A stretch of DNA of 64,000 nt from Clavelina lepadiformis (Eukaryota; Chordata; Ascidiacea; Aplousobranchia; Clavelinidae): the NCBI RefSeq assembly GCF_947623445.1, contig NC_135248.1, positions 9,858,977 through 9,922,976 on the forward strand, in the 5' to 3' direction. Shown one piece after another: positions 1 to 12,406 of this stretch (positions are counted from its first letter, which is position 1; every line of letters begins with the position of its first letter). The position numbers and the translations under genes were made by a program. The notes below the pieces were generated by a model, which ran no database searches, was not told where the DNA came from, and saw only the letters and a program-made list of their open reading frames with translations.

Positions 1-472
1 AGGAGTAGATGGGAATGGTGGAGATCGTAAATCTACCTTGAGATAGCCAAGTGATATAGCCAAGTCAGTAGTGCACTGCCGGTAGTCACCATCACCCCTC
101 CTTTGTAAACCTTCAACTGCGGAGAACTAGACAATCTTAAATCGAGAAAAACGAAAACAGAAACTAAAGCAGTAGCCTATCCGTTCAAGGAGAAACATCC
201 TGATGAGATGACGTTTTTAAGATTTATTTTGTAGATGAATCTTTACAAAATTGGTAAATTTTACGTGACACTTAATCTTTGTCAATGAAACGCATCGCAT
301 ATTCCAAGATTAAACACTGATGACCTGTATAAACTGCTGAGTAGTTTTGTGCTTACAATATGGTAAGAACAGATTAAAATATCCTCTAGTGCCTACTGAG
401 TGTTTGTTTTTACTAACATTAAAGATATTATAATAAATAGGAGACAGCATATTATTTAAGTAGGCTATGTAA
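1..472. other. non-coding sequence at left edge
   Basis: No reading frame with coding character or splice pattern is seen. The last 8 bases (465-472, ctatgtaa) are the left target-site copy of the transposon that follows. Confidence 0.6.
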
Positions 473-2637
473 TAGGATGTTTCATTTTTTCACCATTTTG
501 GAATTTAAAAAAGCTTGGGGTCTCCCTAGGCCGTATTTTGGGCACAATGAAAGAATCTGAATTTTTTTTATATTTATGACGTCATTTTGAGGTTGCACCC
601 CCTTGTTGAAGTTTCGGTGGGGGTGCATGTTTGTGAATTGGCGATATCTTCGTAACCGATTGAGCTAGAGCTATGATTAAGGTCTCAAAAGATGCAGAAC
701 AGCTGGTTTCCTATAACCATTCCATACATTTTAACTGTATTTTTGCTCTAGAAAAAAAGTTATTTGAGAAAAACCGAAATTTTGAAAAAAAAACCTAAGT
801 TTTGACATATTTTGTATGCAAATCACAATGTAGTTCCCAACCGAACCTTTATTTTGCTTGGTGGTGATTGTAAACTTTTAGATTGGCCTTCGCCATGAAA
901 AGTAAGCAATATATTTTATATGTAAGCTATACAAACATAATCTAAGATAAACTTAAAGTTACAGCAGTTTGTGTAAATAACTGCTACATCGGTAGTTCTG
1001 GAAAGATCGAGTAAACGATCATGTTAAACTGCGACTTTGATTTCTACTTTAGCGTTACTCTACCGTGTAAGAACAGTTCCATCAGCCAAACAACAAATTG
1101 TATTTTTTATTCAAATTCATTTTTATTCTTTAAACTAACAACAAACAACAGTTCATGTTAACCTAAAAATTTACTGTCTGCACTAATTGTTATCCATATT
1201 GCACAGGTATGCTTGCAAACGAAAATCAGTACGCCTCAAAGTAGATTTGTTTTCACGAATTTTCTCCTGCAGAATATTTTTCAATCATCCAATATTCCTT
1301 TCATTGCACCTATTATTGTTTTCAATGGCTTTCCAAAATTCTGGATCAACATCATCTGAAGCAATGCAAGGAGCTTGTTTGCTGTTCAATGTGAAAAATT
1401 GTTTTAAACCAGCATTACGATTCATAAGCAAGTTCTTACATCGATGGATTGCGGCATGGAAGAGGATACTTTAACAGCCTCGATTGGGTAAGGTGGCACC
1501 TCAGAATAAACACTTAAAGCCACATTTTGGGGGTCAAGCCATTGTCCCGCATGATCCAAGTAATACTTCATTACCATATCAGCAACATCTGGCTGGATTT
1601 CTCTATAAGCAAGAAGAAGGTTGCGTTGGAAAAGAGTAAGAAAAGGACCATCACAAGCTTTTGGATGCAAATGTATCATTACAAAAGAGGGTACATAGAC
1701 TGAAACAATGTATGAAACAATTTTTTCTAATTTTCTTTTTTGATTTGTGGACATTTGTTGACTTCCAATGTTGAAAAGCAGATGACGAAGGTAGCCGCTG
1801 GCAGTTGTTATCCATCGTGAGTGACTTATGCTCTCCTGTTTGTATGTTAAAGGTTTTTTAGATTTTCCGGAACATTCATCAGCAAATGAGAAGCTAACAC
1901 TAACAAGCACAATTCGTCACTGCGGAAACTGTTGTCTACCATTTTTTCCTTTTTTTTGTCAGAAAACCATTGTGTTTTTTCTTTTATTTACTCCTGACTT
2001 CCTGCCTGTGTTAACAGCTGTAGTGTCCGCCATGACTGAGTACACCTTCTTTAGAGTATCACCGCATACCTCATCAATAATTGTGGAGGAAAGTATTTCC
2101 CCTGTAAGGTCTGTGGTAGAACAGACCTTACAGACAAATAGACATCTTGAACAACTTTCTCTTTAACATCACTGAAAGCTGGTGCTTTCCGGATAAACTT
2201 TGGATTTGTTTCACTTAAGCGCTTACTTTCAAAATAATAGTGATTCAAAACATCCATGTTGGTAGGCAAAACATTGCCAGCAAGCTTTTCATATTTATTT
2301 TCATATTGACTTGTAGGCAAAATATGTCAAAATTTTGGTTTTTCTCAAATAACTTTTTTTCTAGAGCAAAAATGCAATTAAAATGTATTGAGTGTTATAG
2401 GAAACCAGCCATTCTGCATCTTTTAACACCTTGATTGTGGCTTTAGCTCAATCGGTTACCAAGATATCGCCAAATTAGAAAAATGCACTCCCACTGAAAC
2501 TTCAACAAGGGGGTGCAACCTCAAAATGACATCATAAATTAAAATAAATTCAAATTCTTTCATTGTGTCCAAAATACGGCCTAGGGAGACCCCAAGCTTT
2601 TTTAAATTCCAAAATGGTGAAAAAATGAAACATCCTA
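473..2637. mobile_element. DNA transposon with long terminal inverted repeats
   Basis: The left end (473 to about 817) and the right end (about 2318 to 2637) are inverted copies of each other over roughly 320-345 bases, with scattered differences and a small length difference. Both outer tips read taggatgtttcattttttc. The flanks are ctatgtaa (465-472) and ctatgtat (2638-2645), a 7-of-8 match that looks like an 8-bp target-site duplication, as made by hAT and P superfamilies. Between the ends lies broken transposase-like coding sequence on the minus strand. The inverted ends and duplication are seen directly; the superfamily is not settled. The near-identity of the outermost 100 bases suggests a fairly recent insertion, while the broken coding region means this copy is not autonomous. 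Confidence 0.85.
1180..2320 (-). pseudogene. degenerate transposase-like ORF fragments inside the transposon
   Basis: Minus-strand open segments at 2320-2051 (89 codons) and 1910-1422 (162 codons) have amphipathic, protein-like composition, and a further segment continues in a shifted frame below about 1440 until a stop near 1290. The middle segment contains HSRWITTASGYLRHLLF, which resembles a motif I associate with transposon-encoded proteins of invertebrates (family not placed). The pieces are separated by stops and at least one frame change near 1430-1440, so I call it a pseudogene of the element at 473-2637. No catalytic triad could be assigned with confidence. Plus-strand ORFs in the same interval are treated as shadows. 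Confidence 0.5.
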
Positions 2638-2645
2638 CTATGTAT

Positions 2646-3768
2646 GCATAAAGATGTTAGTCTTCAAAGAGAGTAAGTTGTGATAAATATATCACTTAAT
2701 ATAATATAAAATTGTGTACGACATAGAATTCTCGTCTATCGAATCAGCGAAGCATAACACTGCGTGACGTAATCGATGCTTCCCTCTTACTGTGCGTGCA
2801 TTTTGATTCATTCAGTCTCTTTTGGTTTTTACGTTCAACGCCGCAACATGTCTTTGTGCTGTTGCTGTCACAGTGTTCTATCTTGATGTATTCGTTCAAA
2901 GAAGCTTCAAATATAATCAGATTATACAGTGGTCATTCCTGCGTCATTATTGCTGAAGTCTATCAAAGTTCACTGTTAAGTAATACACAAGGAAACAGAC
3001 TTTGTAGTGTAAGTGGGTAAACCTTACAGGTTAAGGGACCATAAACCACTTTTCATTACAAAGTCATTAATCGACCATATTTAAAAATCACTGCAGGATC
3101 TGTTATCCTGTGAAAATGTAGGCTTACCCAGAAGTTTTCTATGAAATTTATCGCATACTTTTTGTATGCGGTTAGCGAAAGTTTTAATAATAATTAATCA
3201 ATTTATTTCGCGGCAGACTGGTAGCTAACAATTCCTGTAATTTTTGTTGCATCATATATCGTCTGAAATACTGAAATAGTAAACAAAACTAGACTAGTTT
3301 TCAACTAGCCTATCTCCGGCAGATGCGAGTCTCTTGGTGAGACAGAAAACCATCTATCCTATCGTTTATCGACCTATCCTCCTGATTCAAACCTGCAGCA
3401 AGCTAAATACTCAACCACCAAACTAAAAAACCTAAAGAACCACCACTTACACAAACGAATTCTATGTCACCGGAAGCAGAGTTTTTAACACCAACCTGAA
3501 AAAATTTAATATCAGCAGACGGAAAACTGCAAATTTTCATCACTTATCTTAAGAATTGTAAGTTTTCTGTAGGGCACCGACGCGAAAGAGAAGCCCAAGG
3601 GTTGCCATTCTGCGAAATGTTTGCTGGTATATATCTTAACATCAAAAACTTTATGATACAGGGTAATTCATGCGATTATCAACACTAGATCTATTTGGCG
3701 CTTTATTATATTAAAGCAAAGGCCTGTAGCGCTTGGTCTCGCCTGCCACTTGAAAATATCCATATTTT
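2646..3768. other. non-coding intergenic stretch
   Basis: Only short ORFs without coding character (for example 2796-3020) are present. No inverted ends, tandem repeats or RNA-gene structure were recognised. Confidence 0.5.
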
Positions 3769-3988
3769 CGTCTTTATTTTTAGGGCAGAGATTCGTATTT
3801 TGGGCATTTTGACACCTTTAGTATACCATTTTGTACCAAAGAAATACCAAAATTAAGAACATGCAGATAGTGTCTTGTTTTTTTGAGGAACATTGGTTGC
3901 ATTCTCCTGTTCTGCACTGTTTAAGCTGGTATTCGTCTTTCGTTTCCTAGTCGCCCTTATTTTTGAGTTGAGAACGATGGCAACCCTG
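3769..3988 (-). repeat. truncated copy of the CAGGGTTGCCA-ended MITE
   Basis: This stretch is the reverse-oriented relative of the complete element at 9152-9493. It shares the segment around cgtctttatttttagggcag, the block resembling accattttgtaccaaagaaa, and the terminal gatggcaaccctg (ending at 3988). The opposite end with the second inverted tip is missing, so it is a one-ended fragment. It abuts another repeat family at 3989. Confidence 0.65.
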
Positions 3989-4334
3989 TATTGTCGCTAT
4001 ATTATGCCCCTGGTAAAGGTTACTCCAGGTCCAAACATATGTGACCGGAATTGCTTGCAATGTAACTTAACGTTTCTAGATTAAAAAACAGCAACAGATG
4101 TTAAAATTGGTATTAACACGTAATTTTGAAAACACACTTGTTAACATTTTAAAATAATCACGTAAAAAGTAATGAGTATCGGAACCGACTGAAATGACTC
4201 GAAAAAAGTAATTCGGTACAGAGATTCAGTACTTTTTTCTAAAGTACCGACGGTACCGACGGTACCGGTATCGATACTGAAAAGTAACGCGGTAAAGTAA
4301 TTCGGTGCTATAGTACCACGGTACTGCCCATCTG
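3989..4334 (+). repeat. partial GGTACC-rich hAT-like MITE, right part
   Basis: From about 4000 to 4334 the sequence parallels 42590-42838: ggtaaaggttactc, then a shared AT-rich core with ttgaaaacacac, then aagtaattcggta, ending in ggtactgcccatctg at 4334. The end matches the ACTGCCCACCTCTG-type terminus of hAT MITEs. A left terminus is not found, so it is incomplete. It contains repeated gtaccgacg units near 4247-4262. Confidence 0.6.
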
Positions 4335-6262
4335 TGCTGAAAACTCATAATATCATGCAGAGACGTTTCACAACAATTTAAATTCGCATAAAGAATACGA
4401 TATTTTCCTTTAATTATTAAGGCTACCCGTCAATATTCTGTATCGTTTTTTTCTCCAATATCCTACCTTCAGTCACTTTCTTACGACACATAGCCTCCAG
4501 TAGGCCTACGTGACAGTGTGGAGACGTATATTGGGTGAGATATTTGTCTTCACCCAAAGTAGATAATGTACTAACACTACCGAGTTAAGATGGCAGCAAA
4601 ATGGCTATAATAAACATTTTTCATCTACATGTAGGTCTATCGCATTAGACAACTACATAGCAGTTCCAACCATATAAACAACTGGTGAAGCCCCGGAGGA
4701 TTTTACAGAACACTAAAATCTATATGACTTGCTTTCAGAATTGCTTTAAAGCTATAGATCGATTATGGCCATAAATAAACCATAAATAGCCGCAAAATCA
4801 TACGCATAAACTATACAAATAGATAATAATGACAGTAAATTTGCTAACCAGTGGTCTCATTATAAGCTACTGGAAATTGCACAAAGCGCCGGGCACATAA
4901 TTGTGCGACCGAGTTAGATACCCAGTGCCGCTAACTGTTGTAATGCCCTGATTAGCAAGTTGTAAACAACAGTTGCTTTTGTTAAGTGTCCTCATGAACA
5001 GTTCCAAACCCGGACACTAATGTAAACAAATCTAAAAACACGTATAAAAATGCTTGTGTCAATCAGAACCTGCTGCACAAAGACAAGCTCGGTAACCGAG
5101 GCTCGACCGATAAGGAATTTCCGCCGTGTATAGCTTGCATTAGACAGACTTAAAGAGGTGTAGTTTATTACGTAACATACTAGACTAAATATTTGCTGGG
5201 TAAAACTTCTAACTTTGTGGCAAAATTATCTAAACAAATACAAGGAAAAATACAATGTTAAGAAACTATTGCTAAGCAACATTACAAACGGAAGCAATTT
5301 TCATTGTCCAGGTATGTTTAATATAAGTTTTCAAGGAGATTTATGGCTATAGAGTAATGATATAATTTATTTGTATTTGCCTCAATATGCTGGGCAAATG
5401 CATCAAAATTTGACATTTAACCGACTTTAATGCCTTATTAAAAGAGCTCGCTATACAGTCTCAATGTGATCGGGGGCACTCATTACCAAGCAGGTGAAAC
5501 GTAATTTCTGTTTACGCAGCATCGGGCGGAATTGTTCAAAGCTACCTCAAGGAATATTAATGACGTTTTTATAGTCGTCGCTCGGTAAAGAATAACTATG
5601 ATCAAAGCTCTTTCCAAACTCGAAATAATTAAACATTGATAGTCAATTTGCCAAATGTCCACATATACGATCCATATAATTTCAATCTTGTCGGAAAATA
5701 CAGCGCTAATACCTTATTGACAATAATATTTAAGAAATTTGACTTCGTCATTTTAGTTTTTCGAAACACTTCAGAAAAACCTTCAAGTCAGAGATAAATA
5801 AAATTATTAAATTTATAACATATCACAGATTAGATTGAAATCAGTCAGCATGGCTGCGAGATAACCATGATGCAGGGAAGTATTAGCTTTTTAAGTTAAC
5901 AAATAGTTAAAATAAGGCATTTAAAACGTAGCACGTGTTAAAGATATAGCGTACCAAAGGATACGTCTGACACAAGGCAGTTTTAGCCGGTAGTAGCAGA
6001 TATTAAACAAGCGTATCCGGGCAATAAAATTGAGCTTATCATTTGTTTTAAAAGGCTGGTCGACCAAAATGTTATAGACAGTGTAATTACGTAGTTGCCA
6101 AGCGAGCATCTCAAACACGGGAGGAGGTTTTTTATTTTAATGCACTATACAAGCACTAGAGAAAAGTTATTTTTCACAGGTTCATATAAAATTTTTCCTA
6201 ATTTTTTTGTTGGACGCAGTTTAGAATAATTTGGTTCTCCAGTCCTTTGATATACGTTAACC
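4335..6262. other. non-coding intergenic stretch
   Basis: AT-rich sequence without convincing ORFs; the 65-codon minus ORF at 5921-6118 has no domain signal or splice context. The last 8 bases (6255-6262, cgttaacc) are the target-site copy of the next element. Confidence 0.5.
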
Positions 6263-6585
6263 CAGGAGTCCGCAAATACTTTTTGGTGCGACCTTTAAAA
6301 AATAGTTCTAAATTCTCGCGACCCAAGCATTTTGTGAGCATATAATTTTGTGGAAGATACTATGTAATTAATATCGTAGTTAAGACTGCTATCGACACTA
6401 GCTATTTTATTGCACAAAATTGTGTGAAACTTAGCACATAAAACCGTAAAGTACAGTAAATGAATACATTTATTTTACGTAATGAGAACTTTGTGTTGAA
6501 AACAATAAACATTAAATAAATATTACTTAAAATATTTCGCGACCCAGACTGGAAGGTCTCGCGACCCACTATTTGCGGACCCCTG
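6263..6585. mobile_element. hAT-like MITE, 323 bp
   Basis: The left tip caggagtccgcaaatact and the right tip actatttgcggacccctg are inverted copies. The flanks are cgttaacc (6255-6262) and cgtaaacc (6586-6593), a 7-of-8 match consistent with the 8-bp duplication of hAT elements. The interior has the gcgaccc motif near both ends and no transposase. It sits about 570 bases upstream of the proposed Hox6 start, so it could lie in the promoter region. Confidence 0.8.
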
Positions 6586-7151
6586 CGTAAACCTACAGAT
6601 AAACCTATACGCGCTACTGTTCTACCGAGCACTTCGCCAATAAGCATTTTAAAAAGGTTTTAGCATTTTATCGCAGCAAATCGTACATTTGAAACTATTT
6701 CTATCGTCTGTTTTTTGATCGAACTTGAAAACTATAATCGCATACTAACCGAAATCTACCATTTAATCTAAATATAGTCGCAATGCAACGCTCCGCAATC
6801 AGTATCCTTAAAAACCTATTTTTGTTTGACTTTTTTACAACTCTTTCGTCTATCTGAAAGGTCTGCACCTGCAATGAAGCAGTTGTTCTTATTTTATATT
6901 ACAAATTAAAACAAAGAGATGCTTAAATTAAATTCCAAAGGCCAGAAATGATTTGCTTTTTATAAAAGAATTTTTAATGATAAAAAATTAATAACGTAAC
7001 CGAAATTACTATCTGTCTGTTCTTCATTATGAAAGATCACTTACAACTCATAGAATACGGTAAAAAAATTTAAAGTCATAATAGAGCAATCACAATACAG
7101 AATAGGGCTTTGCAGCTATAGCCTAAAGGTTTTAAAAACTAAGGCTATTTT

Positions 7152-8932
<1,781 letters not shown>

Positions 8933-9151
8933 GCGTTATTATTTTTATAATCTTCAACAAAAAGTACAATGAGACCTTCAATGTTTAACTATAATAGACA
9001 AGCAACTGGTTATTGCTTGACAATGCTTTACGAAGGTATAGCACGAGACTAACCTAATTTTCCTCAATATCAGCAGCACGTTCAAAACTGAAAACATACT
9101 TAAACTGAAATCATATGGTCCAGGTTTTATTTTGCGTTTCATCGCTATAGC
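8933..9151. other. Hox6 3' flank
   Basis: Presumed 3' untranslated and downstream sequence. The last 8 bases, gctatagc (9144-9151), are the target-site copy of the next element. No clear AATAAA is seen before that element. Confidence 0.4.
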
Positions 9152-9493
9152 CAGGGTTGCCATCAGTCTCAACTCAAAAATAAGGACGACTAAAAAACGA
9201 ACGAGGAATACCACCTTGAACAGTGTACAACAAGAGAAAGCAACCAATGTTCCTAAAAAAAAACAAGACACTGTCTGCATGTTCATAATTTTGGTATCTC
9301 TTTGGTACAAAATGGTATCGTAAAGGTGACAAAATGTCCAAGATAAGGACAAAAGTGCCCACCTCCGCCCTAAAAATAAGGACGAAAGTGAAAATAAGGA
9401 CATTTCTTAGAAATAAAGACAAACATATTTTATAAGACACGGACCTTTAAAATAAGGACAAATCTTAGAAATAAGGACGGTATGGCAACCCTG
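9152..9493. mobile_element. hAT-like MITE, 342 bp, with CAGGGTTGCCAT ends
   Basis: The left tip cagggttgccat and the right tip atggcaaccctg are exact inverted copies. They are flanked by identical 8-bp duplications gctatagc at 9144-9151 and 9494-9501, a site that is itself palindromic. This is the hallmark of a hAT-superfamily insertion. The interior has no transposase but contains several degenerate aaataaggac units (around 9372-9478). The ORFs over it (8978-9440 minus, 9132-9323 plus) are by-products. It starts about 220 bases past the Hox6 stop codon and may lie in its 3' UTR. Confidence 0.9.
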
Positions 9494-9501
9494 GCTATAG
9501 C

Positions 9502-12406
9502 GTACATACGGTACACATTTAAGTTTCACCAAACTATTTTGATATGTGATTTTCAAAATATTGTATAAATTGCGTAACATAAAACAACCTCATGAGTTAT
9601 TATGCCGTATGTCTCCCTTAATAGCTTTATGAAATATTTCATGTGAATTCCAATTGTTAGAAATAGCTGTGTTTGCTGAAATTTATATTGTATTTATAGT
9701 CATAATAATAATAATAATCTTCAGAACAATCAAAAAAAGTTTTTTGCCATACCTATTCCCATTAATCTAAACATACGGTGTGGTTATGGTCGACAACATG
9801 TTTGCTTAAATGATTTTTCGCACGTCATTAAAAAAGATAACAAGTTACGGTAAGCAAGCTATCGAACTACATCAGTCAGTCAATATATTAATAACGTTTA
9901 AAAACTATACGTGAATTTCCTGACAATATAAGCAAAATCCATGAAAGCTGGTATTGGCTTGTTATCTATAACCAAATCATTTAACACATTTACCTCAAAA
10001 CAGAGAACAATATGCTGTAAGTCGAGTATTGTAATATATCACCACCTGTTATCCCCTGTTAACCGTAATATATGCTAAAGCTGTAAACGATACCAGATTT
10101 ACATTGGAAAATAAAGTGAACAGTTTAGGAAAGAACCCAATTATTTTTTGTCGTTTCGAAAATCCATTTAAGATTCTTGAGTTGTTTCGTTGTCTGTTCC
10201 AGCAAAAACGAAAACGTTTTGATTAAAATCAAAGAAGTCAAAGAAACGCTTTCTGGTTTTAAAGCAACAAAAGGGAACCAGGTAACAAATAGAGATTGAT
10301 GGAGATCGTTTGTATCTTTCAAACTCTACAACAAACTTGGCCTTCTTATCAAACATGTTGCTTTATGGGGCGACTCAAAGTCTGTTTCTAGATATCAGTT
10401 GAAAAGATGTTCGAAATAAACAGAACTTTTTCTGTATTATTTTGAAAGGAACGAATTAAATAAGTCATGAAAGCAAAGTGTCAATTTTCTGCTTACCTCC
10501 CACCCTGCTTGGTTTGGTTACATTTTTTATGACTTTTATTCAGCAGGTTTATTCAACTAGCTGCGTTACTGCGGTCTTGTGAGATCAGCACCAATGGCAA
10601 GGCTTAGTCCCCAGTGGTGGTCTGTTTCTTAAGATTGCAATCGAAGCGCATAAATGTAAATCTGCAAAGGTGGCATAGAATATAAACCAGTCCATGAATG
10701 TGGATGACAGGTTTAGGATAGAAACAGTTTTGTAGAGTTTATCGTGCAGGGTTTATTGCAAGACGCTATCTAGTTAATATATAGTTTTCCAATAATGACC
10801 TCTTTTCTGATTGCATTTAATTTAACGGGTGGCTTAAGACGTTAGTACAATCAAGTACCTCTAATAACTAAACCCAATACCGACAGTGAATACGGGGTTG
10901 TAAAAATGTCAGAAATGGCGCGCATGTCCCTTCTGAACTTTTAACCTCGAAACTGCGCATTAAAAGATTTGCCGGATAATTAAATGAACGAATAGGCAAC
11001 GCAATCGAAAAAAGCTATATTTGACTTTCTTAAAATAAAGTTTAAAATAACCGTTACAAAAAGCCTTGAAGAAGATGATGCTTGCAAAATATTTATGACT
11101 GCGATTGCATTAAGAAAAAGGTTTTATCTAATACTACGCAACAATAGAGACAGCTACCATGCATATGACCGAAAGAGAGAAGTTAAGTTTTCAGTGATTT
11201 TAGTTGGATATATATAGGCTAAATTGCAACAAAAATATACGGTTGCAAGAATTTCCGAGTTAGTTATAGTAACAGAAGATGTTCTGGTATTGTGACATTG
11301 TTTGACGTAGGCCTATACTTTGCCATAGAGCTTTTTAGTTTGAGAGTGCCATTCAACATGAACACATGATTATGGCAAAGCTTATTACTGTGCCCACATT
11401 TGGAAAACTTGTACTCTATGTAACTAATCTGCAATCAATTGCGGTTGAAAACTTTATCTATCGTTTTCATCTGAATTTACTTAATTGTAAGAAATGCGAA
11501 TATAGATGACGTAAAGCGATAAAAACACTAACTATGACAAAGTATATTACGACTTGTTTTAAATGGCGGATTAATAACCACTATAAGGTAAATGGTTGAG
11601 AATGTTATCACAGAAAAAAACAGGAAATAAAAATGAAAAGATTAGTTTACATCGATAATCACCAACATTTATTTACTGCTGCGATAATCACTCGATATAT
11701 GTAGTTGTGGTTTCTATATGAGGTTAAAATCATAAGTGGAGAATAGCTTTAATTTAGCAAGTTTTCAGCTTTTATATTTACAAACAAGAGAAGCTAGCTG
11801 GGAGAATGATGGCAGCCAGTTGTTAATAAAAACAAGTAAAAAGGGTGAAGTCCGGGAACAAACTTTTTCATTCATATATAGGGTGTACAATACAAGTATA
11901 TACTCTATGATCTACCGGGACTCGTTTTTACATTTGTATTAAATCTATAGCAGAACTGTGCTTGGGGTTAGTGGCCAAGCTATAGCTGTTATCAGCAAGT
12001 TATTGCCATTATTCTATGCACGGTTTAAACGTTTTTGGCTTTTCACGTTTTTTTCGTGTATTACGGCGCATGTTAAAAGAAGTTATAGCATTGTCTTTTG
12101 ACCCGCCCAAAACATCATGAAAAATAGCTTTCGTTTTTCGTACATTTTCTGTATATTACGCTGTTGGCTTTATACCAATAATTATGATTCTTTTTCAATG
12201 ACATCGAATTCCTTTCATGGAACCATGACCATAAGTACTAGTTTTCTCTTTATGAATTATACTGTATTACATTAAATATAATGTATTACTAAATTGAACT
12301 TTTAAAATATTAAAACAAACTTTTTATGTGTTATGTATTTCAGTACACACTTTCTATACCGTCAAAAACTCTGATTTTAATTACTAAATTTTTAAGCCCC
12401 TGATTA
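9502..12406. other. Hox6-Hox5 intergenic region
   Basis: About 2.9 kb with no coding ORF. In compact ascidian clusters such spacers usually hold cis-regulatory DNA, but no specific element can be named from sequence alone. A short run of ataat repeats occurs near 9700-9718. Confidence 0.5.

Noticed and set aside
8978-9440. 141- and 88-codon minus ORFs downstream of Hox6
   Set aside because: They lie almost wholly in the MITE at 9152-9493, and similar frames recur in the copy at 3769-4080, so they are repeat sequence rather than a gene.
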